From the NCBI GenBank assembly GCA_021527695.1, contig JAKFAO010000010.1, positions 1,116,001 through 1,180,000 on the forward strand: a stretch of DNA of 64,000 nt, given 5' to 3'. The notes under the pieces were generated by a model. That model was not told the DNA's origin. It saw nothing but the letters and a program-made list of their open reading frames with translations, and did not search any database. This document shows, in pieces, positions 10,901 through 21,815 of the stretch; within the stretch, counting starts at the first letter, position 1, and each line of letters starts with the position of its first letter. Source of the stretch: Naematelia aurantialba (taxonomy: Eukaryota > Basidiomycota > Tremellomycetes > Tremellales > Naemateliaceae). Position numbers and translations under genes: made by a program.

Positions 10901-13900
10901 GTTCGGGCTCAAGACCATGGCTCGGACCTGAAGCATCCGTTGCCAGACCTCTACGTCACGTTGACAGCCATTCAGTCTGCGATGTCAGCATACCTTCAGT
11001 GCCGCCACTCCTACCTCTTCGCCCAAGTCTGACGCTGCATGAGTTGTCGTTCTGGCTGGTCCGCCTGCTCTTTGTATCCAATGATCTCCTCCAGTTCAGC
11101 GAGCATCTGCACCCGGACCACCACGCTAATGGGGTCAGCAATCTTCACCCTCTAGCACTCACTCGTAAGCTCGTCCATAGCTCTCGCTTGTGAGACTCGT
11201 CAACTCGGGATCCAGCCTCTCCCGAGCTCTAGCGATATGCTTCAACGCCGTCGAGAACTGGTTCCGGTGAACCGCGATGATAGCTTTGAAGAAGTTTCGA
11301 TCAGCCGAGTCGGTCTTCATTGCAGCAATGTAGTCGTCCATCAGATCCCACTGGAACAGAGACCAGCTGGCAGCAGCCGCCAATGGCGCCATCTTCTTCT
11401 TGTCGTCCTGTGAGGCACTCCCCCAATGTATCTGCGCCAACTCGGACAGATGCTCCCATTCGCCCAGCGCGTGAAGGCATCTGAGCTTTCCTTGAGCAAT
11501 CTCTGCTTCGGACCATCCGGGTTCCTGGTTGATCTCCCGCTGATTCCACAAGCCTAATGCCAACTCCCATTTGCCCAGCTTTTCAAACCACTGAACGTCC
11601 GAGGACATCTCCATGTTGCCTTGAGCATACTCCAACGTTCCCCATGCGGCATCCGTTTGTTGCAACTTCTGGTTGATGCTGATCAGGTCCTCCACCACAG
11701 AATTGGAGGCGTCGACAAAGAACTCCATTTCTTTGTAGTGGAGAGCCTTCGCGTACGAGTGAAACGCAGCCGCCTGGATGTCAGCACAGTTTGCGGAGCG
11801 TTCCTCACATAGTCTCCTAATAGCCGAGCCTCGATCGCCAGTGGTTTGTCATCATGCTCCATAAATTCCGCGAGATTGAGAATCATATTGATGACATCCG
11901 GTGGGGTCCCGCCATTGGTCAGTGCGAGCTCCAGATTGTGCACTAGGTCCTCCTGCATTCCATGAGTTTTCACTCCAATCAGACGGGCATACGAGCTTAC
12001 CTGGTAACTCTCGTACAGTTCAGTCCAGCAACTGACAAATGCAACGTTGAACAAGTCCCTCGCCAAGGGCGGATGCGCCAACGCCAGGTCTTTCGAAGCT
12101 CTGATCGCCTGACAGGGACTTTCGCCCATGAGTTCTCTGCCGAGACGCTTGATCCACTCGAGCCACTCCGCCTTGGTGGACACATTTGTGCAATTCCATG
12201 CAGGTTTCAGTTGCTGCTGATTGACAGTCAGTTTCGGTTTTTCGGCCGATGAGGTCATTGGCCCAGGTCCATCATTGGCGAAGCGTTCAACTGGTCCAAG
12301 GTCAGGCGGTAAGCGTTCACGATTGAGCAACTTGGCCACAAGCGAGTCGTATGCGGGATGAACAATCTTATGCTCAACGAGTGCCTGTGGACAATCAGCG
12401 ATTGGCTGAAATGCAGACACAGCCGCACTCACTTTGTTCACCATAGGAATGAAGATGGCATAATCGGGACCAAATTGGAGTAGCAGAACACACAGAGTGT
12501 CCATCGCGATAGAGCGCAGCTCGCCATCGCTGGTGCCTAATGTCCGCACCAAGGGATGGATGATTTGCGAGGCATGGTCGCTGAAGTTGACTTTGCGACA
12601 GAGTTGCCCAGTTGTCCGTAGCGCTGCTTTGCGCAGCTCCTCCGGGGCATGTGGGCTCTCAAAGGACCTCACAATAACCGGTAACACCAAGTGGAGATAG
12701 TCTTCGATACTCGAGCCAAATACGTAGAACGCTCGAAGGATGTGCAGCAAGGTGGATAAGCGCCTTTCCCCGAGGTGTCTGACTGTGAGCTCGCCATCAA
12801 AAGACCGCAGAATCTGCTGTAAGAGCTTCGGAAGATATGCCTTGAATTCTCCCTCTACGGCTCGCGCGACCGCCTCGACGAGTTGGATAAGTGTGATTTG
12901 GGTTTGGCCCTTGGCGTCATGGTCCCAGAATTCGTGTACTAGGCTGAAAATGTCGCCCAGGTAGTTGCGAATATGCTGCTGGACGAAGGTGATGAGATCG
13001 GCGAGATGCTGGAGATAAACATCTTGTCGCTGAGGACCAGCTATGCGGATAACGTGTAGGAAAGCGGGTAGAACCTGACGGATCAGTCCTGATAAAACGA
13101 GAGACCTACTTGAGGGAGGAAAGAAACACATCTCAAGCGCTGGGTACGGAAGATCAGTTTGACAGCTTCCACTGCTTGATAGTGATAATCCTTCAGCGAG
13201 TCGTCCGTCAGGAAGCTGACGAGCGAGCTGAACACGACAGTCTGATAGTAGTCGTCATTCGAAGGGGTTTGAGAGTTCATCAGGATGGTGATATCAGTCG
13301 CACGCTGCCCGGAGGCGCCTGCTTCGGCATCGTCCGCTCCACCATGCAAGAGCTGAGAAGTCAGACATATCCAGACGATCAACCCACCTTGTGCTTAAAG
13401 GGGTCTAAAGCGCCAAGCATACCCATTGTTCTGATGGTCTCGAGCCGCATCGCTTGACTGGTCTCGGTGCGTAGGAAGCGGAATAGGATGCCAAGTAATT
13501 GGGGATGGTCTAGATATGGTGTGATTACTTGACCAGAATTTGACGCGATTTGTCCTAGAGTCTTGAGCGCCGCATCCCGCTTTAAGTTGGATGTCTGGTC
13601 GCTCAACATCTCAATGACAAGCTCTAATATGCCGTTGGCGCTGTTCACGAGCTCCTCCCCAGCCACTCGAGCGAGCTCCCCGATACACGTAACGCAGTAC
13701 GCTGCTACCGGTACGGTGGTCTCAGGCGACCCAGCGGTTCGAAGGAGGACTGTGAGGATGGTCGGCGCATATGATTTGACGAGTGATGCAGCAGCGCCAA
13801 TTAGCAAACAGAGGAGTTTCGCTGAGTCCTCCTTTTGACGACTGAACATCAGCCACAGCCTGTATCGTCAACTCACGTGTTCGTTGAGTATTCGAGTTCG

Positions 13901-16347
13901 GTAATGAGGTTAATCAACGACTTTCGCAGAGGGGGCATGACATATGCGGGATTGTGTTCGGCCAGACGACCAATGATACCAATCGCGAGTTCGCGATTGT
14001 GGAATACCTCGTCATTAAGGGCGATAAATAGACATCGAATATCCTCGGCTTGAGCCAGATGTCGATCGAATTTCTCATCAAGATTCTCTAGGACTGTCCG
14101 CCTGATAGCCGCATCTATCGCCAGTCAGCGTGGACGTGAGGGTAGAAGAGTGATATACTAGGATCGGTGATGCCGACTGTCAAAAGCTTCTCCAACACGT
14201 CACTGACAACCTCAATAGAGTGACTGCTCGTTTGATTGCAGATCGGATCATTGATGAATAGCTTTGTAGATGCCAAGACAGCTGCTCTTCGTACTTCGAC
14301 GCTGTCATGCTCCAGATAAGGCACGGCAGCATCTCGGACGAATTCGTTCAGCTTATGTCCTGACCCAGTCAGCGAAATCGAACCTGGATGACATACCTGT
14401 AAAATCGAAAGACCCCAAGACCATGAGAGCCAAGGCCAACAATTCTGGTGATGGAGCTCCGGGGGAAGCCTGCAAGAGATTGAGCTCCCTGGCAGATGTG
14501 GGTGCACCTCGCGGTGTGGGAGCTCCGAGAGGGCGGAAGGGCTGTCCGAGCAGGATCATCGATAGGCTGTCCAGCAGGCGCTCTGAAAACAGCAAGATTA
14601 GCATTGATTACAACAAGTAAGAGGGGAGTCACCCTGGATGGTCCGCAACAATGGCGGGATATGTTCCGCGATGGTCCTCAGCGCCTTATACAACGCCTCA
14701 CTCAGGCCCCACGGAAACATCAAGTCCAGGATCTCGTGCATTTGCCGTGTTAGCATCGGACCAACGGCACTTGTCAACATTGCCAGGCACTGGAATATGG
14801 TCGATTCCGTCGGTGCATTCTTCTTGCTGCAATTCTTATCAGCCCTGAATGGCTGAATGAGGGTTTGGCCTACCCTCGTTGACGCAGATGGTCTTTTATG
14901 ATCTTAATAATGTCGTCGATAAATGGTCGCATCTTGGACGCCAGCTGCAGCGCCATGTGCCCTATCGAAACATAGGCTGAAGAAGGTCAGGAATGTCTTT
15001 AGGAAGTATATATGACGAACCGATGTCGCGATCTGCAGGCTTTGACAGCGCCTGCTGCAGATACGCCATGATGCGATGCAGATAGATCTGCTCGAACTCA
15101 TCACTGTCGTAGGTCGCCATGGAGGGAAAGAGGGTGATGACAGCTTTGCGAACGACCACATCCTTGGAGTCGCGAAACTTGAGCGTGAGTTCACATACAG
15201 ACCGGTAGTATTCGGCCATGCTCTGTATACATCAGCACGGAGCTCAGCAGTCGGCCTACCAGTTGCTGATTGTGGAGCATAGCTCCAAACGCAAGTAAGG
15301 ATCCCAGAATGGCCTCCGTCGAGCTGGCCTTGAGCAGTCCTGACCTCGCTTCCTCAAATATTTTCCTGTAGATCTCATTCGGCGCCTTTTCCCGCGTCTT
15401 GATGATATCCAGACAGCTCGAGAGAAGTACGGAGGCTCGCTCCCTAACGAGAGACTGTAGTTTGGGTCAGTTTAATCGTGACTGGCAGGGAGAAAACTTG
15501 CTCTCGAATCCCTTAAGGGCAACCAGATCTTGTCGAGGACATTGGGGATATAAGGGTGAAAGAGGCCAGGGGCGTTCAGAGCAAACGACGACAACACCAA
15601 TACGCCTGCAAATCGGCTTACATCCTGCCGGCTGTCTGTGATCGAGTCAGTGAGGCTCAGGCAGCCGAGCTCATGCCTCACCTTCCAGCATTTGTAACAG
15701 CTGTCCGATCTCCTTGTCGTTGCACAGTATGCTCCCAGCGATGCTGACCATATTTCCTGAACAGTCAGATTGGCGCCAGTGGAGGAGAGGCGTACGAACC
15801 GGCAACATTCGCCGCTGCTACCATGACTGTGGAATCGGTGCATGTCAGAAGTGGTCTCAGATCTGCACCGTCAGCAAGTTCCAGAGCCCATTCAGCTCAC
15901 ATTCGTACAGCCTGAGAGTCTTCTGCGCTACTCGGTCCGGAGTGTCCTCGTTCGCCCATTCCAGCATGCGATCTGTAGACATCAGCACCTTGTTCGCTAG
16001 GTGAATGAAGACCATCGCACCAATAGCAGCAACAGCGCCGAGCCGGTCAAACTGGTTGTTGCTCCTGCTCAATTCAAACATGCGCTGGAACACATCTCCT
16101 CCAACATTTTTGCCGCCATCGTGAAGTGAATGCTCGGATGAGGCGGATATCACCTGGAACCAGTGTAAGCGGAACAGCAGCCGAGGATAGGTGGCAACAC
16201 TGACATAGTCACGCAAGTCGTTGGCCGCCCGCTCACGAACCTCCTCATACCTGACAAGTCAGCCTTTCTACCTGCGAGTCGGCTCGCAGCGTACCTTGAT
16301 CTAAGATTGTAGAAAATGGAGTCGAGCACATCCGACTGAGACGCCAT
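7963..16347 (-). CDS. TOR1: Target of rapamycin kinase (TOR)
   Basis: This leftward gene has roughly twenty short introns and starts [15 protein letters not shown] at 16347. The order from N- to C-terminus is a long HEAT-repeat region (16.3-12.2 kb), the FAT region (about 11.8-9.9 kb) and the FRB domain (about 9.8-9.4 kb: [15 protein letters not shown], then [10 protein letters not shown]). The PI3K-like kinase domain follows (9.4-8.4 kb; catalytic GLGDRHPSN, metal-binding HIDFGD), and then FATC. The Ser of EEAS and the Trp of QAWD, which contact FKBP12-rapamycin in known TORs, are both present, so rapamycin binding is expected. The last intron splits the terminal Trp codon; the final coding exon is only 16 nt (7963-7978) and completes GWCSFW-stop, the canonical FATC end. 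TOR acts in TORC1/TORC2 in nutrient control of growth, ribosome synthesis and autophagy. It shares its promoter region with RPC34. Confidence 0.97.
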
Positions 16348-16650
16348 TATGGCACCTGCATCGAAGATGGCTCAAAGAGATGCTTGCAATACAATGAAGA
16401 GTGCATCGACTAGTCGGCGAGTCTAGGAACCCGGATGAGTTGATAGGCCACGTGGAGTTGAAAGGCAATAAAGCCACGTCATAGGAGGGTGCCTCGAGTT
16501 CGCCACTACTTTTGCTTTCAATTGCGGTTTTGTCTGGCTTTAGATATTCTCTGTGCATCGTCGCCCAGTTGCTCGGGTCGACAAAAGTCCTCCGGCCGGT
16601 GCGAGGGACCTGTTCAATGGCATAGCGCAATCTGAAAAGTATCAGCAAAC
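16348..16650. promoter_or_regulatory. Shared divergent promoter, TOR1 / RPC34
   Basis: About 300 nt separate the two start codons. All cis signals for both genes must lie here or in the 5' introns. No TATA box is obvious. Confidence 0.6.
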
Positions 16651-18800
16651 ATGAATGCTGGTCTTTCGCCTTCAGACCAGCTGGTCTACAAGAAGATCTC
16701 TGGGTCAAAGCGCAAAGTGAGTCTTCCTCTGCTCTGAGAGTGTCGAAACGGTCTGGCTGATTCAGTGTTAGGCTTTGACCCTGGATCAGATCCAGCAGAG
16801 TCTGCCGGGAATGCAAAAGCGTGCTGTACAGACGTGTTTGACGAATTTGGACAAGCTCGTGCGTAACGGCTGTAGTTGTTGTGATGATCATATGCTGATT
16901 TCATCGACAAATAGCAACTCATCACTGTATCCCAGGCGCAAGATGGCAGCATGCTGTTCCACAGTGTGGAACCAGGCAATGCGAGCAAGTGCGTCGACCG
17001 TGAAACTGCTATAGTTCCGACTGACCGTGACAGGTCGACCGCCCTGACGCAAGACCAAAAGCAGATTCTAGGTATCGTGGCATCAGCTGGCCAGAATGGT
17101 ACGTCGTAGCTATTGCTCCCCTTGATACCAGGTAACTGACGTTCTCAGGTATCGAGTTGAAGGCAATCAAAACTCGTGTGGGTATGGACATGGCTTTGCA
17201 GAGCCTTCGCAAATTGGTGGATGGGCTGGAGAAGCAGAAATTGATCAAGTCGTTCAAAAGCGTTCAGGTGGGTCTAGCGAGGTCGATACCCGCGACATGC
17301 TCGGGACGTGCTCATCTGAGGTCACAGTCTGCCACGGTCAAGCGGTACCTTTTACCAAATTACACACCGCCCGAGTCCATGACAGGTGGAATCTGGTACA
17401 CCATGGCGTCGGAATGGGATTCGAATCTCGTCGATGTCATCCTCGAAGTCCTGCTAAGGCAGATCAAAGAGCTGGTAAGCTAGTATGGTACCGTGAATCT
17501 TGTCGATACTGATCATCTCGCCTAGACCTATCCGAGCAAAGGCAGAGGCCAGCCGCCGAACACAAGGGTGATTGGACAAAACATTGACCGCCTGCCAACA
17601 CCGTATGACCTGTACCGCCACCTGAAGAGGAAGAGCGTGCTCAAAGTCAAGATCAAGCGCGAGGAGTTGATGCAGGCATTGCGCGCGTTGATACTAAACG
17701 GCGATATCGAGGCGATCAGGCCTAACGAAGGTGTCGGGGATATTCCCGACCGGTGGACGGACGATGAGAGCTCGGATGACGATGATCGGCCGTCCAAGAG
17801 AGCCAAGATGGAGCATGACGATGACTTGGATGATGATACAAAGAGAAGGAATACTGAACGGGCCAAGGAAAAGGCCAAAGCCAAGGCCAAGGAGTTGAAG
17901 AAGCGGGAGAAGATCAAGGCTAAGGAGAAGGAACGGAAAGATAAGCAAGCCAAGAAGGACAAGGACAAGCGGAAACGGGACAAGGCCAGGAAAAAGGTTT
18001 GTCCTGATCGCGACCTGCCACCCTTGCCCCTGCCCCCTAACCCTCCCTCCCTCGTGGGTGTTTCCCGCGCGGTGAACACCATTCCTTGCCGGGATGGCTA
18101 CTGACATGGACAGCAGAAGCACCAGTCACCAGAAGAGGTCGTCTCTGATGCCGACTCGGAACCTCTGGTCGCGATTCAGACATTGGAAAGTGGCGCACCA
18201 AAGCCCAAAACCAAAAAGAAAGGTATCCGCTCTACCTCTTCTGCTTCTGGTTCAGATTCTGGCGCTGTCGCTAGGCCAAGAGCAGGCTTGGGTGCGGGCT
18301 CAGACGCGGGATCAGGCGCAGAGTCGGACAATTCCGGCTCTGATTCCTCGGACTCTGGCTCGATCGACTCGGACATCAGCGTCTCATCAGTAGACAGCGA
18401 CGACCTGGAAGCAGCTGCGAACTTGCGCAAGAGACGCCGTCAATTCCATGGTAACGGTAATGGCGACACATCGTCGCACTTGCCGCAACTGCAGTCGTTG
18501 AACGGGGTAAACGACGAGCTCACAGATTACTACGTCCGCTACCGCGCTGTGTCGCGCATCTCCCTGTCGCTAGGACACACAGAGGCGCCGTGTGGACGGT
18601 GTCCCCAGTTCAACTTTTGCGAAGACGATGGACCGGTCAACCCCGTCGGATGCGAGTATCTGCGGAGCTGGCTCGCCGACGAAGGGAAGCAGGGCTGGGA
18701 CGACGAGGGACGGAGAATGTACTGGAGTGAAGAGAGGTTTGAAGACGCCGAGGAAGAGCAGGCTCAGCTGCAGCGTGTCCCCCCAGCTCAGGTCGTGTGA
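16651..18800 (+). CDS. RPC34: RNA polymerase III subunit C6/C34
   Basis: Eight exons (16651-16716, 16772-16858, 16915-16988, 17034-17098, 17149-17267, 17328-17474, 17526-17996, 18117-18800) give about 570 residues. Tandem winged-helix segments are visible (LDQIQQSLPGMQKRAVQTCL; MALQSLRKLVDGLEKQKLIK; PYDLYRHLKRKSVLKVKIKR). The C-terminus carries four cysteines in CGRCPQFNFC and VGCEYL, matching the iron-sulphur cluster of RPC39/Rpc34. This subunit helps open promoter DNA and contacts TFIIIB. The usual length is about 316 residues. The excess is an insertion of roughly 200 residues between the third winged helix and the cluster, consisting of an Asp/Glu patch, a long Lys/Glu/Ala helix and a Ser/Gly-rich acidic stretch. 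The last acceptor is a tandem CAGCAG, so one Gln may be optional. Confidence 0.93.
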
Positions 18801-19136
18801 CGGCGGATCATGTCATGTGGCATGACGGTCAGGAAACTGGGTCCTAGATCCTGCATCCGGCTGTCCAGGTTGCGGCAAAGCAGCTGAGGCACGCAAGCAA
18901 GAAACGAGAACGAGGCTTGACGATTCATCACGATTTATACTTTGCATTGTCTATAGCATTTATTCCGGTTTTCCATGTCCCTCGACCACATGCATTCCTC
19001 GCATTCTACAGATTCACACTTTCAAACTCCCTCGCGAATATCATACAATACCCTGGTAAGGGCGATTTACAAACCCGACACTCGCGTTGTGCACAGGACA
19101 GAGGCTCTTTCATGCCCTTACCGTGTGCATGCCTGG
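18801..19136. terminator. Convergent gap, RPC34 / carboxypeptidase
   Basis: About 335 nt between two convergent stop codons, expected to hold both polyadenylation regions. It is AT-richer around 18930-19060. No gene or repeat is seen. Confidence 0.4.
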
Positions 19137-21550
19137 CTACTTTGCTAGAGGCTGCTTCTTGAGCCAGCGTTTGACCATAGTCAGAGATGCGATGGGGTCA
19201 TCATGCGGGACCTAGTCCATCAGCCCCGCTCTGGCAGATCAGGGCGTCAAGGCCCTAAATGCCGACGCCGACTCACCATGTGTCCAGCATCGCGGAAAGA
19301 GACAAACGCGACGTTGCCTGCATCCCGAGTCCAGCCCGCAACGTCGCCCTCGGTCGTTACAAAGTCCTTCCTTGATGCATTGGCAAATGCGGCAGAGTAT
19401 GACGTCTCGAGATTATCCAGCACTGCCTCGCATCCCAAGAAATTGACCACTGTGCCGACTCATCAGCGGGGTAGCCCTGGGACAGAGTCACCAACGTACG
19501 CATATCGGCCTCGCCAGCATAGATGAGCACACGGATCCCGTCTTCGATCAGGACTGGTAGAAGGGAGGCGGCATCATGCATCCCATCTCCTTGGAGCAGG
19601 CTATAAACTGTCAGCGATCGGTGACAGCTGAACAAGCTAAAGCTCGCTCACAAGTTGTGATTAATGTTCGTGTTGCAAGATTGGAAAGTGATTTCCTCGG
19701 GGGCTCCGAGCTCTGCGAGTCTATTAGCCACGTAAAAACAACAAGGTGACCTCACGAGCTTTGACACTAGGTGTGTTCATGTATGTCTCCATCCAGCCCA
19801 TCTCCTTGTAACAAAGCTTTCCGAGTCAACGCTCTTCAGACAACGAGAGGGATGACTCACAGGTCCGTCCTTGTCTTCAGATCTGTCACACTTCTTGCGA
19901 ACGTCGTACATATTGTAACCCTACTAGATGAGTGGCGACTCGACGTCAACATCGCTGAATCGCTCACCAATTCTTGCAGGTCACCAAAGACGCCGGCGAA
20001 ACAGTACAGATTGGCGGGTACACAGGCAAATCGAGAGCCGGTCCTGTCAAAGCATCAGTCATCGTTGCCACGCAGCCCTTGGTTATGTTTTGGCGAAACA
20101 ATGCTCAGCGGGATGGGTGATGGTATAAGGAACCGGGCCAGGGGACGAGACCAGCGGCGCAGGGACTCTATACTCACTTGTAACAGCTCGAGACCAAGCC
20201 CTGGCACCGTGCTGCCTTAGCCCTTAGAGACACGCACTCCGCGCCCTGAGGATCATCGTAGACTGCATAACGTGACTTGGACTTGTCGCATGCCCAGCTG
20301 AGGACGATCAGCAATGATTCGTCCCAATCGAATTTGACAGACGTACTCGGGAACAGAGCCAAACTGGTTGTACGGGTCGGTCAGACCGTCACTTGGTAGC
20401 TATGAGCTCCGAGAATGATCAAACAAGGCAGAGTGCTTACCCGATCAGAAGAGATTTGAGGTTGATGACTGGGAGTTTTGGAGTTGGCGCCAGGTCGGAT
20501 TGAAGAGCTAGCGAGTTCTTGTAGATGACTGATGCGATATTGGGGATATATGTGCCTACGACCGAGTTAAGGTAAACCAGAAAACGGGTAAAGCACGATA
20601 ACTCACCGGCATAAGACTCTCCCGAGATATGGAAGTCTTGCTTCGCGTATTCCTTGTACTAAAGGATGTCAGTATTGTCCATAAGCGGCTATTATGACTC
20701 ACCTGAGAGAAGAACAAGCTGAGGAAAGCATAGACATCTTCCGCTGCCGCCGGAGAATTGTTAACACTCCCAGAGTCAGCATAAGAGTATCCGACACCGA
20801 CAGGCTCTGATAGAAGTGAGCGACGCCCTTCAAATCTGATAAGGGTGACGCACGGTCAAGATACAGCACATTCGCCACAGAGTTCCACGAATACTCATTA
20901 TAGGTTACGTTGGCACCCTTGTCTACGATATTGCAGCCTCCGAGTTCTGCTCAATGTCAGCGAATGTACCAGAAACTCTTTGCGATCACTCACCAAACAA
21001 TAGTCCAGTAGTGGAAGAGCAACCAGGGCCGCCATTGAGCCTGACTTGTCAATCCCGATACGCATAGTATGCCTTGGAAATACTCACCAAAGCATGACAG
21101 GGTCTTCCGACGGCTTGTGTCTGCTTTCCTGGAACCAGAAGAACAGGTGTTTGGTCTCCGAGATATCAAGGTACCCCGAAAGCTGGCTGACATCAGGATC
21201 GCACAACTCCGGCTCGACCACTCGAAGACGGTGAAGTGGGAAGGCCGGGTGGGTCAAGGCAAGGTCTGGAGCCAGTAAGACAAGGTTTCCTACAATGGGC
21301 CAGACTCATACTCACACTCGATACCGTGCATTGTCATCTTGGATACACTGAGATCGCCAGAGACGGTGGTCTCCAGGTCGTCCCACTTGCGCTGTGCACC
21401 GTGCAGAGCCGAGTGGACCCATGAAATGGCTGTGTCGAACGCTTGCGTGGCAAGTTCAGCGGGCGGAGACTGCAATTTCAGCAAGTTTGGCAAGGCCAGC
21501 GCTGGGGCAGCGGCAGCCGCAGCTAGGGGAAGAAGCGTCGACACTCGCAT
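19137..21550 (-). CDS. Secreted or vacuolar serine carboxypeptidase (S10, CPY-like)
   Basis: The leftward multi-exon gene starts [20 protein letters not shown] at 21550, a clear signal peptide. An in-frame ATG 66 nt upstream (21616) would spoil the signal sequence, so it was not chosen. The S10 family motifs appear in order: [10 protein letters not shown] in the oxyanion region, GESYAGTYIP with the catalytic Ser, YAGEAD-MLVNFLG with the catalytic Asp (an intron falls after ADM), and DAGHMVPHDDP with the catalytic His. The tail is [17 protein letters not shown] at 19137. The family removes C-terminal residues and usually works in the vacuole or outside the cell. The propeptide (about residues 20-100) contains [19 protein letters not shown]. 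It is convergent with RPC34 and divergent from DOA10. Confidence 0.93.
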
Positions 21551-21815
21551 GCTGGAATATACAGAGAGTTGGAATATGGTCACCAAGGATGGACAAAGCG
21601 ATAGCTCTGGAGTCATAACCAGCCCCTCTGGATAGTTAGGCGCGCAGTAGCTTCTCTTGCACGCCTAATATTGTTTTCCCGCGGAACCTTTCATGCCCCC
21701 GCTTTTTGACCTGGAAGCGACGCCACCACTACTCTTTCTTGTCTAGTCGTCTTTCTGTCTCTGTAACAGCAACCACAAGAGGGAGAAGAAGCCCTTGGAT
21801 GTGTTAGCTGCGACA
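21551..21815. promoter_or_regulatory. Shared divergent promoter, carboxypeptidase / SSM4
   Basis: About 265 nt separate the start codons of a carboxypeptidase and an ER-associated degradation ligase. No motif is called with confidence. Confidence 0.45.

Noticed and set aside
16301..16891. 196-codon minus-strand frame between TOR1 and RPC34
   Set aside because: It overlaps RPC34 exons antisense and lacks any motif; TOR1 has a good start at 16347.
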